Below, piece after piece: positions 1-6,886 of a stretch of DNA of 64,000 nucleotides; position 1 is the stretch's first letter, and every line of letters starts with the position of its first letter. This stretch comes from an uncultured Muribaculaceae bacterium. Lineage in GTDB: Bacteria; Bacteroidota; Bacteroidia; Bacteroidales; Muribaculaceae. The stretch spans positions 60,621 to 124,620 of the forward strand of contig CAJTXU010000002.1 of assembly GCA_910584125.1 (NCBI GenBank). Reading direction: 5' to 3'. The notes beneath the pieces were generated by a model. That model was not told the origin of the DNA. It saw nothing but the letters and a program-made list of their open reading frames with translations, and ran no database searches. The translations under genes and the position numbers were made by a program.

Positions 1-2200
1 TGCGCTGCATCGAGAACATCGACTGGTTCTCGAGCGTCACGCTGACGTTCGTGCCCGAGTCGATGATGCTCTGGTTGGTGATGGTCACAATACCCATCGA
101 GTAGTCGACGGTGTAGTCGGAATTCTCGGTGAGCACGACGCCTCCGGCCATGACGACCACCGATCCGCGGGGTACGTTCATGGCGTTGAGACGGATTGTC
201 GCGCCGTTGGACGCCTGGTATTCGCCCATGAGCGAATATTTGTTCTTGTCGGCGAACTGCCGGGCCACGACGAGCGTCGAGTCATACAGCTCGCGGTAGA
301 CGTACTGGTCGGCGATGGCGGGATCACCGATCTTGCGCGCCAGATGCTCGCCGAAGGGCTCGGCGACGGGGAAGATGATCTTGCCCGACTGTGACTGCAC
401 CGTGTAGCCCTCCACATAGTCGAAGAATCCGTCGGGGTTCGACTCCTGGTTGGAGTCGATGCGGTCGAGATTCATGACCTGCAGCAGCGGCTGGTTGGCT
501 ATCGCCCCGACGGGGAGGTAGTTTATCTCCGTGCCAGTGGTGTCGCTTAGGAACTTGATGTTCATCTTGAAGTTCTTGCTCTGCAGCTGGTAGGCGCCGA
601 GGGCGTAGACGTTCTTCATCATCAGTCGCCACATCGGCAGCTTGGGCGACACGGTGGTGGAGCGCAGCATCTTGAGATATAGCGACTCGCTGGTGGTGGT
701 GACGTCGGAAGAGAACTCCCCCACCTGGTAGACCTTGCCGCCGTAGGTGTATTCGTATGCCACGGCGAGCACCTCGTCGGTGTTGAGGGCCGACTTGAGC
801 GATATGTATCCGAGGTCGGAGTTGAGCGTGTATTCGCTCTCGCGCAGCAGACGCGCGGACTCGACCTTCTCGTAGTCGCGGCCGCCCTCGATGCCGAACG
901 CACGCAGAGGCTCGAGCGTCTGCGTGACGGAGTTGATGTTGCGCGCGCCGGGATAGTCATTCTTTATGACTGTCAGCAGGTTGTTCGACTGGTTGCTGGG
1001 GGTGTCGTAGGCCGTGTTGGGCGTCCAGTAGTCGGAGGCGAGGTTGCTGTTCTCGCCGAGGTCCATGAAGCCGACGAAGTTTCGCGACTCGTTGTAGTTG
1101 CCGTTCTTGTTGGTGATCCACACCTCGATGCGGGTGATCTTGATGCCCGACGAGACGTGGGGCAGCCGCGAGGCGAACCGGTCGTAGTTCTCATAGAAAT
1201 ACTGCGCGAGGAAGAAGTGGCGGTTGGCGTCGTAGTTGTCGGCCTTGATGCTGAACTTGGTGCTCTGCACGCCGCCCTGGGTGCTGACGGTCTTCGACTC
1301 GGAGTTCTGCTGCGAGACGAGACCGGTGAGAGTAAGCTTGCCGAACTGCAGCTTGGCCTTCATGCCGAAGAGGGCCGTACCGCCGCGGATCAGGCTCGAC
1401 CCGGTGGTCATGCTCACGTTGCCGGCCTCGATGTTCTTGATGATCTCGTCTTCCTTGCCTTCGTACTGCAGCTTGAGGTTCTGCGAGTCGAACGAGAAGG
1501 TGGCGTCTGTGTTGTAGTTCATGTTGAACTTCATCTTGTCGCCGACCGAGGCGTTGATTGTGGCCTGGATCTTCTGGTCGAAGTCGAAATATGTCTTGCG
1601 GCGGTTGCGCATCGACAGCGCAGGGTTGTCGGTCTTGTTGCTCTTGATGCCCATCGAGAGCTGGATCGAGCCCTGTGTCTGGAGACGCACGCCGCCGGGG
1701 CCGAAGATTTTCTCAAGCGGACCGAGCGAGAAGTTCATGTCGAAGATGTTGAAGGGCTCTTTGTCTTTCTTCTCGTATGTCTCGCGGTTGCGCTCGCTGA
1801 AGTATCCGAAGAGATCCTTGCGCATCATCATGTTGTTGTATTCCTCGGCGGTCATCATGTAGGGGGTGACGATCTCGCGGTCGCCGAGCATGGTTCGCAG
1901 CACGTACATGCCCGTCTCGGGGTCGTATACGGCCTCGGTCTTGATGTTGGACGGATTGCGTAGATCGGCGGGATACTCCTTGCCGTCCATATAATCCTCG
2001 GGCGTGACTGGCACGGTAGGCTGCACGCGCCCGGGGAGTTCGAGCGTGTCGGAGGGTATATATGTCGGAGATTCCGGCTCGGCGGGAGGAGGGGGCTTGA
2101 GCTCGCTCTTGCGGTATTGCGGGCGAGCCATCACCGTGGCAAGCAGCACAGCGATGAACACTGTGGCCAGAACTGACAACTGACTGCGTGAGAAATGCAT
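1..2200 (-). CDS. sprA: SprA, type IX secretion translocon (5' part; continues beyond the window)
   Basis: The N-terminal ~733 residues of a very large outer-membrane protein; the reading frame is open to base 1, so the gene is cut by the window edge. It begins MHFSRSQLSVLATVF, a hydrophobic signal segment, followed by a proline-rich stretch. Segments such as SIQLSMGIKSNKTDNP, RNRRKTYFDFDQKIQ and the repeated beta-strand pattern with GPGG/GLVSQQ motifs are typical of SprA (Sov in Porphyromonas). SprA forms the giant barrel through which type IX secretion cargo crosses the outer membrane. The start at 2200 is the first ATG after the ruvA stop, 34 bases away, so the two are probably co-transcribed. 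This pair order is common in Bacteroidetes. Confidence 0.9.
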   Translation of the reverse strand, partial: MHFSRSQLSVLATVFIAVLLATVMARPQYRKSELKPPPPAEPESPTYIPSDTLELPGRVQPTVPVTPEDYMDGKEYPADLRNPSNIKTEAVYDPETGMYVLRTMLGDREIVTPYMMTAEEYNNMMMRKDLFGYFSERNRETYEKKDKEPFNIFDMNFSLGPLEKIFGPGGVRLQTQGSIQLSMGIKSNKTDNPALSMRNRRKTYFDFDQKIQATINASVGDKMKFNMNYNTDATFSFDSQNLKLQYEGKEDEIIKNIEAGNVSMTTGSSLIRGGTALFGMKAKLQFGKLTLTGLVSQQNSESKTVSTQGGVQSTKFSIKADNYDANRHFFLAQYFYENYDRFASRLPHVSSGIKITRIEVWITNKNGNYNESRNFVGFMDLGENSNLASDYWTPNTAYDTPSNQSNNLLTVIKNDYPGARNINSVTQTLEPLRAFGIEGGRDYEKVESARLLRESEYTLNSDLGYISLKSALNTDEVLAVAYEYTYGGKVYQVGEFSSDVTTTSESLYLKMLRSTTVSPKLPMWRLMMKNVYALGAYQLQSKNFKMNIKFLSDTTGTEINYLPVGAIANQPLLQVMNLDRIDSNQESNPDGFFDYVEGYTVQSQSGKIIFPVAEPFGEHLARKIGDPAIADQYVYRELYDSTLVVARQFADKNKYSLMGEYQASNGATIRLNAMNVPRGSVVVMAGGVVLTENSDYTVDYSMGIVTITNQSIIDSGTNVSVTLENQSMFSMQR

Positions 2201-2234
2201 GCTTTAGGGTCGAAAAGTTATAGTGTTGCCGCGC

Positions 2235-2819
2235 TCAGAGCATCGTTAGCGACTGCTTGATGGCGGCTTCGGTGGTGAGTGCCGGATCGGCGGCGAAAAG
2301 CTTCTGCAGCACCTTCTTGCACTGCGGGGCGGCGAACCCGAGCATCACGAGCGCCGCGAGGGCGTCGTCGAACGACTCGTTGGATGCCGCATTCGTATTT
2401 AACGCCAGCCCCTCGGTCTTTATTTTATCCTTGAGGTCCACGATGATGCGCTGGGCCGTGCGGGCGCCTATGCCCTTGACGCTCTTGAGCAGCTTGTCCT
2501 CGCCGGCGGCTATGGCCGATTCGAGCTGATCGACCGTCAGCGCCGAGAGTATCAGCCGGGCCGTGTTGGGCCCTACGCCGCTCACGCCGATAAGCAGGCG
2601 GAACAACTCGCGGCTCCGCTTGTCGAGGAAGCCGTAGAGCACGTGCGCGTCCTCGCGTATCGCCTCGTGCACGTAGAGTTTTGTATTCTCCACGTTGGAG
2701 ATGCGCGGATAGTCGATGAGCGTTATGTTGATATCATATCCTATGCCGTTGCAATCGATCACGGCGTTGGTGGGTGATATCTCGGCTGGAATGCCCTGAA
2801 TATAATCAATCATATCCAA
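2235..2819 (-). CDS. ruvA: Holliday junction branch migration protein RuvA
   Basis: 194 residues, the usual length. RuvA forms a tetramer that binds four-way DNA junctions and loads the RuvB motor. The N-terminal ~65 residues form the OB fold (MDMIDYIQGIPAEISPTNAV, with the YDIN and VHEAIREDAHVLYGF segments). Two helix-hairpin-helix motifs follow: LLIGVSGVGPNTARLIL around residue 77 and LKSVKGIGARTAQRII around residue 112. The C-terminal domain III that contacts RuvB (FDDALAALVMLGFAAPQCKKVL) is present after a short linker. It is the first gene of the minus-strand unit leading into sprA. Confidence 0.97.
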   Translation of the reverse strand: MDMIDYIQGIPAEISPTNAVIDCNGIGYDINITLIDYPRISNVENTKLYVHEAIREDAHVLYGFLDKRSRELFRLLIGVSGVGPNTARLILSALTVDQLESAIAAGEDKLLKSVKGIGARTAQRIIVDLKDKIKTEGLALNTNAASNESFDDALAALVMLGFAAPQCKKVLQKLFAADPALTTEAAIKQSLTML

Positions 2820-2995
2820 TTAACGGCCCGCATAGGCCTAAAATTACACCGCCGGTGTTAAAACTCGCCCTACCGCCGCCCCACTCCGCTTCCCGTGCCG
2901 TGCCCACATTGGCCATATTGGCCCATTTTATTCCCGTCAGGAACCAATTAAGATTTATTAACGTTTATTTTAGTAATATTTAGGCCGGTCCAATA

Positions 2996-3003
2996 TAAAT
3001 TTG
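2996..3003 (+). promoter_or_regulatory. Bacteroidetes -7 element (TAAATTTG)
   Basis: TAAATTTG matches the TAnnTTTG -7 consensus of the Bacteroidetes primary sigma factor. It lies in the AT-rich gap between divergent ruvA and the secreted protein gene at 3115, giving a leader of about 105 bases. No clear TTTG -33 box is seen at the right distance. The rest of the 2820-3114 gap shows no gene. Confidence 0.45.
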
Positions 3004-3114
3004 CAATGCATTTCTATCATACACAATTTCCCTGGACAAAATGGGCTTGTCTCGATAATCAAATATATTGCCTAAGCAAGTTCCAACCTCCGAGGGTTTA
3101 AACACTGTAGACAA

Positions 3115-4905
3115 ATGACTAAATTTCTATCATTAACATTCGCGACCGCAATGACGGTCGCATCAGGCGCGTTCACAGCATCGGCGGAAGCGTTCACAGC
3201 CGATGATTTCTGTGGCGAAGGAAAATTCTGCGTCCAGACGTTCTGGGCCTCCGAAATGATCGGCACCGACATCATCCAGGAAAGCAGCTGGGGAACCTTC
3301 ACAAAAATCGACGACACCCACATCCGCCTCGACCGCTTCAAAAACGAAGCCGGCGACAACATCACATTCACCATCGACGGCGACAGGCTGATACTCGACG
3401 GCATGGACGACAAGAAGGGCAGAATAATAAAGTCCGGCAGTAAAGAGGAGGCTTTCCGGCTATTGTCGGTGAAGCACGGACTGTACTCCCCTCTTATTTG
3501 GGAGGCGAAAGACCGCCATTATTTCATCCCGTCAGCGTCTTCATTCTCTGGCGAGATATCGAGACTTGACAATCCTGATGCCGTAAGGGTAACCTTCACA
3601 TTCGACGGCACACATCATCTGGAGTTCCTCAAACGCGGTTATGGAGTCCTTATTCCCCACAACACAAACGCCGACGAGGTCTGGACTGACTATCTGGACA
3701 CGTTCAGTTCTTTCGAGTTCGTAATATTCAAGTCGAACGGTTCGGGCAATCTTTCAACCGACGGAGTCGCGTCGCCTACCTACACCTACAAATGGTACGA
3801 CGCCGACGGAACGCTCAGAAACACGTGCGTCAATCTGCTCGGAACAGGAACGAATTTCGGCTATTACGCCGATCGCTCAAGAAGCGAGGTCAACGAAGGT
3901 TTCGGCCTTATGATGAGTGGAGACACCGATGCGAACAGCGTTATGCCGCGACAGATGGTCAACAGCACTTTGACAGCCGAATTTAAAGACAAGATTATGG
4001 GGGCTGGCGAATCGTCCGGATACATGACCCTCAGGTTGAAAGATCTCAAGATTACGAACAGAACAATCGGCGGGTCATTCAACAGTTCGGGCGCATACGA
4101 AGTCGCCGGCGGATGGATGAGGTCATGCGGTGGCAAAGCATATTATGGCTATAACAACCGCTTCCACGGTAGCTGCGAAATCATCGACGAAGGTTCGGGA
4201 CAGACCATGACATATAGCGACTGCGAGATGAACCGTCTTGATGATTTATCGCCTATGCTTGGCCTCGGAGGCGTAAAGTTCTACGTGGGCGAAGACATGC
4301 AGAATGTCGCCTTCGATTTCAACATCCTTCAGGATGAGAACTGCGCGATATTCGACAGTTACGACGTGTACGGCATAGTCGGCAGACACGAACATGCCAC
4401 CGAAGAGGGATTTGTCGACAATGGCCTGGGCCATAACGACGCGATTGTCATAAAAGAGGGAATCCCGGCATCGGATGCGGAGCAGACATTCCGTGTTTTC
4501 ATGCCCGCGACTGACCTTTTGAACAAGGGTTGGAAGACGGATGTCAACGATCCTTCCCACACCGTCACGCTCTACATAAGGGGCAATGTCAAACCTGACA
4601 TCCAACCGGCTGCCGAAAATACGCGGTTTCACGAACAGGCACAGTCGACAGCCGCATCCCTTTTCGCGGCTCTGTCGCCTCAGGACAGCTTCGTCACAGT
4701 CGGAATAGACGACATCCACTCCGGCGGAGTGAGGATTTCCAGTGGTGAAGGCACGATTTGTGTGAGCGGATCTGACGGCTTCGTGTATGTGTATGACGCG
4801 AGCGGCAAGTCAATATATGGCGGCGGCGAGGGCAGAATCGCGGTGGTTCCAGGACTATACATCGTGAAGACAACAGGCCAAACATCCAAGGTTGTGGTGA
4901 GATAA
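3115..4905 (+). CDS. Secreted protein with type IX-like C-terminal sorting domain
   Basis: 596 residues, function unknown. It opens with a signal peptide (MTKFLSLTFATAMTVASGAFTASAEA, cleavage near residue 25). The body has no catalytic motif I recognise; it is rich in beta-type segments and contains several Cys. The last ~70 residues read VRISSGEGTICVSGSDGFVYVYDASGKSIYG... then VVPGLYIVKTTGQTSKVVVR. The pattern yDasGk ... vpGlYIVk ... KVvV is the signature of the type A C-terminal domain recognised by the type IX secretion system. Its translocon gene, sprA, lies 1 kb away. Inferred to be exported to the surface. Single-gene unit with its own promoter and a following hairpin. Confidence 0.75.
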   Translation: MTKFLSLTFATAMTVASGAFTASAEAFTADDFCGEGKFCVQTFWASEMIGTDIIQESSWGTFTKIDDTHIRLDRFKNEAGDNITFTIDGDRLILDGMDDKKGRIIKSGSKEEAFRLLSVKHGLYSPLIWEAKDRHYFIPSASSFSGEISRLDNPDAVRVTFTFDGTHHLEFLKRGYGVLIPHNTNADEVWTDYLDTFSSFEFVIFKSNGSGNLSTDGVASPTYTYKWYDADGTLRNTCVNLLGTGTNFGYYADRSRSEVNEGFGLMMSGDTDANSVMPRQMVNSTLTAEFKDKIMGAGESSGYMTLRLKDLKITNRTIGGSFNSSGAYEVAGGWMRSCGGKAYYGYNNRFHGSCEIIDEGSGQTMTYSDCEMNRLDDLSPMLGLGGVKFYVGEDMQNVAFDFNILQDENCAIFDSYDVYGIVGRHEHATEEGFVDNGLGHNDAIVIKEGIPASDAEQTFRVFMPATDLLNKGWKTDVNDPSHTVTLYIRGNVKPDIQPAAENTRFHEQAQSTAASLFAALSPQDSFVTVGIDDIHSGGVRISSGEGTICVSGSDGFVYVYDASGKSIYGGGEGRIAVVPGLYIVKTTGQTSKVVVR

Positions 4906-4930
4906 CAACCATGAATGCACAACAACCCGA

Positions 4931-4960
4931 GGGGGCCGCTCCTGTCCGGACGCGGCCCCC
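4931..4960 (+). terminator. GC-rich hairpin after the secreted-protein gene
   Basis: A 9-bp perfect stem, GGGGGCCGC pairing with GCGGCCCCC, with a 12-base loop, starts 25 bases after the stop at 4905. There is no clear T-run after it, so it may be a terminator or only an mRNA-stabilising 3' hairpin. Confidence 0.5.
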
Positions 4961-5036
4961 AAACTATTCAGAGACTCAAGTTTCGGATTTAGGGCGCGTT
5001 CCTTAAAATTTATCGTTCTGACGACATTTCTCAACA

Positions 5037-5072
5037 TTTGTTAGGAAATATCGATTTTTCTGACTAACTTTG
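5037..5072 (+). promoter_or_regulatory. Probable promoter for the small secreted protein
   Basis: TAACTTTG at 5065-5072 matches TAnnTTTG. A TTTG at 5037-5040 lies upstream but 24 bases away, longer than the usual 19-21, so only the -7 box is convincing. The predicted leader is short, about 20 bases, before ATG 5096. Confidence 0.5.
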
Positions 5073-5095
5073 CCACAAACTAAAATCTTAAAGAT

Positions 5096-5437
5096 ATGAA
5101 GAAGACTTTCATCTCACTTGCATTCGCTCTGCTGTCGTTCAGCTGCGCTTTCGCATCGCCTCAGTTCAAAGAGCTGAACAACAAAAACGGCAAGACGACA
5201 ATCAAAATCGAGATTCCAGAGTCAGACTTATCCCAGTTCACCGTGATAAAGGACTGGAGATTCCACAATGGAGGGAAAGCATATGACGTCAAGAAAGTGG
5301 ATGTAAAAGGAGATGATGGAAGTACCTTCGTCCTCGAGTTCAAGAGATTCACTGAGTTTTCCGACTGCTCCCTGTCGTTCACCATCAATGGCAAGCCCGT
5401 CAGCATCAACATCCAGGAGAAATTGACGAACCACTGA
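5096..5437 (+). CDS. Small secreted protein of unknown function
   Basis: 113 residues. A Sec signal peptide is clear (MKKTFISLAFALLSFSCAFA, cut after about residue 20). A Cys lies in the hydrophobic core but not in a good lipobox, so a soluble periplasmic or secreted protein is more likely than a lipoprotein. The mature ~93 residues alternate charged and hydrophobic residues (TTIKIEIPESDLSQFTVI ... CSLSFTINGKPVSINI), suggesting a small beta-sandwich. I do not recognise a family. It has its own promoter and is followed by a separate promoter for the M23 gene. Confidence 0.7.
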   Translation: MKKTFISLAFALLSFSCAFASPQFKELNNKNGKTTIKIEIPESDLSQFTVIKDWRFHNGGKAYDVKKVDVKGDDGSTFVLEFKRFTEFSDCSLSFTINGKPVSINIQEKLTNH

Positions 5438-5458
5438 TCCGGATTGGTCGCGCTTTAT

Positions 5459-5489
5459 TTTGAAATCAGCGGATATTTTATTAATTTCG
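5459..5489 (+). promoter_or_regulatory. Promoter of the M23 peptidase gene
   Basis: TTTG at 5459-5462, 19 bases of spacer, then TAATTTCG at 5482-5489 (one mismatch to TAnnTTTG). The expected start site lies about 30 bases before ATG 5523. Confidence 0.5.
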
Positions 5490-5522
5490 TTGCGTTTTTA
5501 GGTCTAATCACAGAATTAACCG

Positions 5523-6491
5523 ATGAACCGGAACGTAAAATACAGATATAACCCTGATACAGACAACTTTGAGCGCATCTATCCCTCCTGGAGGTCGAGA
5601 ATGGCGAAGATTCTCCTCTTCCTGCTATGCTCGATAGGCGCCGGCGTCCTGATGATGGTCGTCTTCTTTTACTCTTTCGGTACGCCGACTGAAGAAAACC
5701 TGCGCCGCGAGAACGCCGCCCTCAAAAGCCAATACAATATCCTGAACCGACGACTCGACAACTCACTCAAAGTGATGGGCGACATACAGAACCGTGACGA
5801 CAATTTCTATCGCGTCATGATGCAGATGGAACCTATGTCGCACAGTCAGCGTTTCGCCGGTCTCGACAACGAACACCGTTACAAGGAGCTCCAGAAGCTT
5901 CCCGACAACGGTCTCGTCAAACTCCTCACCCAGCGCCTCGATCTGTTCGACCGCAGTCTCTACGCCCAGTCAATCTCGTTCGACCAGCTGCGCGAGGAGG
6001 CCGGCCGCCAGAAAGACAAACTCTCGCATATACCCTCCGTGATACCGATCGACGTCAAGGACTATACGATGTCGAGCGGTTACGGCTACCGTCGTGACCC
6101 CGTCTACGGCTCCACCAAGTTCCATGAAGGGCTCGACTTCGCGGCCAAGACGGGAACACCCGTATATGCCACTGGCGACGGCGTAGTGGAAGTCGCCGAA
6201 CGCCGCACCGGCTACGGCAATTGCATCGACCTATCGCACGGCTACAACTACGTGACGCGATACGCCCACCTCAGCGAGATTCTCGTCAAGCCGGGGCAGG
6301 ACGTGAAACGCGGCGACCTGATCGGCAAGGTCGGTTCAACAGGTAAATCCACCGGTCCGCACCTGCATTACGAGGTGCGCTTCAAGGACGAGCCACAGAA
6401 CCCGGTGAACTATTACTTCATGGACATAACCCCCGAGCAGTATGCAGAAATGGTGCGCGAGGCCGAGAACGCCGGCCACGTGATGGACTGA
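5523..6491 (+). CDS. M23-family peptidoglycan metallopeptidase, membrane-anchored
   Basis: 322 residues. A short cytoplasmic N-terminus is followed by one membrane segment (ILLFLLCSIGAGVLMMVVFFY, about residues 29-50), then a predicted coiled coil (ENLRRENAALKSQYNILNRRLDN). The C-terminal half is an M23 (LytM/Gly-Gly endopeptidase) domain. It has GYGYRRDPVYG, the zinc ligands in HEGLDF, and HLHYEVRF near residue 285. It should cut or regulate cell-wall crosslinks in the periplasm. The zinc ligands are present, so it is probably active rather than an EnvC/NlpD-like activator. It shares a transcript with the MerR-like gene 13 bases downstream. Confidence 0.9.
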   Translation: MNRNVKYRYNPDTDNFERIYPSWRSRMAKILLFLLCSIGAGVLMMVVFFYSFGTPTEENLRRENAALKSQYNILNRRLDNSLKVMGDIQNRDDNFYRVMMQMEPMSHSQRFAGLDNEHRYKELQKLPDNGLVKLLTQRLDLFDRSLYAQSISFDQLREEAGRQKDKLSHIPSVIPIDVKDYTMSSGYGYRRDPVYGSTKFHEGLDFAAKTGTPVYATGDGVVEVAERRTGYGNCIDLSHGYNYVTRYAHLSEILVKPGQDVKRGDLIGKVGSTGKSTGPHLHYEVRFKDEPQNPVNYYFMDITPEQYAEMVREAENAGHVMD

Positions 6492-6504
6492 AAACAGGAA
6501 CGCT

Positions 6505-6858
6505 ATGGATGACATTGACTATCTCGACGAACTCGACAAGAAATATTACAAGATACGCGACGTGTCGGCCCTGCTCGATGTCGCCCCAAGCACGCTGCGC
6601 TACTGGGAATCGGAATTTCCCGAGATCCAGCCGCGACGCAGCAATTCCAACCAGCGTTACTACCGTCCCGAAGACATAAAGGTGCTCCGGATGATTCATT
6701 ATCTCGTCAAGGTCAAGGGCCTGCGCATCGAGGCCGCGAAAGAAGAACTGTCGAAAAACCGCACCAACGTCTCGCGCCGCCTTGAGGTGATCGAACTCCT
6801 CACCGACACCCGCGACGAGCTCCAGGAAATCCTCTCCGCCCTCAACAAGAGGAGGTAG
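6505..6858 (+). CDS. MerR-family DNA-binding protein
   Basis: 117 residues. The N-terminal helix-turn-helix and wing are typical of MerR: YYKIRDVSALLDVAPSTLRYWESEFPEI, then NQRYYRPEDIKVLRMIHYLV. A C-terminal helix (residues ~75-115) would form the antiparallel dimerisation coil. There is no metal-binding Cys cluster and no large effector domain, so the ligand is unknown. Bacteroidetes commonly keep such a gene directly behind an M23 peptidase, as here. Confidence 0.88.
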   Translation: MDDIDYLDELDKKYYKIRDVSALLDVAPSTLRYWESEFPEIQPRRSNSNQRYYRPEDIKVLRMIHYLVKVKGLRIEAAKEELSKNRTNVSRRLEVIELLTDTRDELQEILSALNKRR

Positions 6859-6886
6859 CCCACCGTGGCGCGACCGAAGGAAGCGC

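Noticed and set aside
1157..1963. Large plus-strand open frame opposite sprA
   Set aside because: The sprA reading on minus is clearly coding; the opposite frame is a by-product of GC-rich codon bias, as are similar long frames opposite alaS, mrdA, miaA, proS and the M16 gene.
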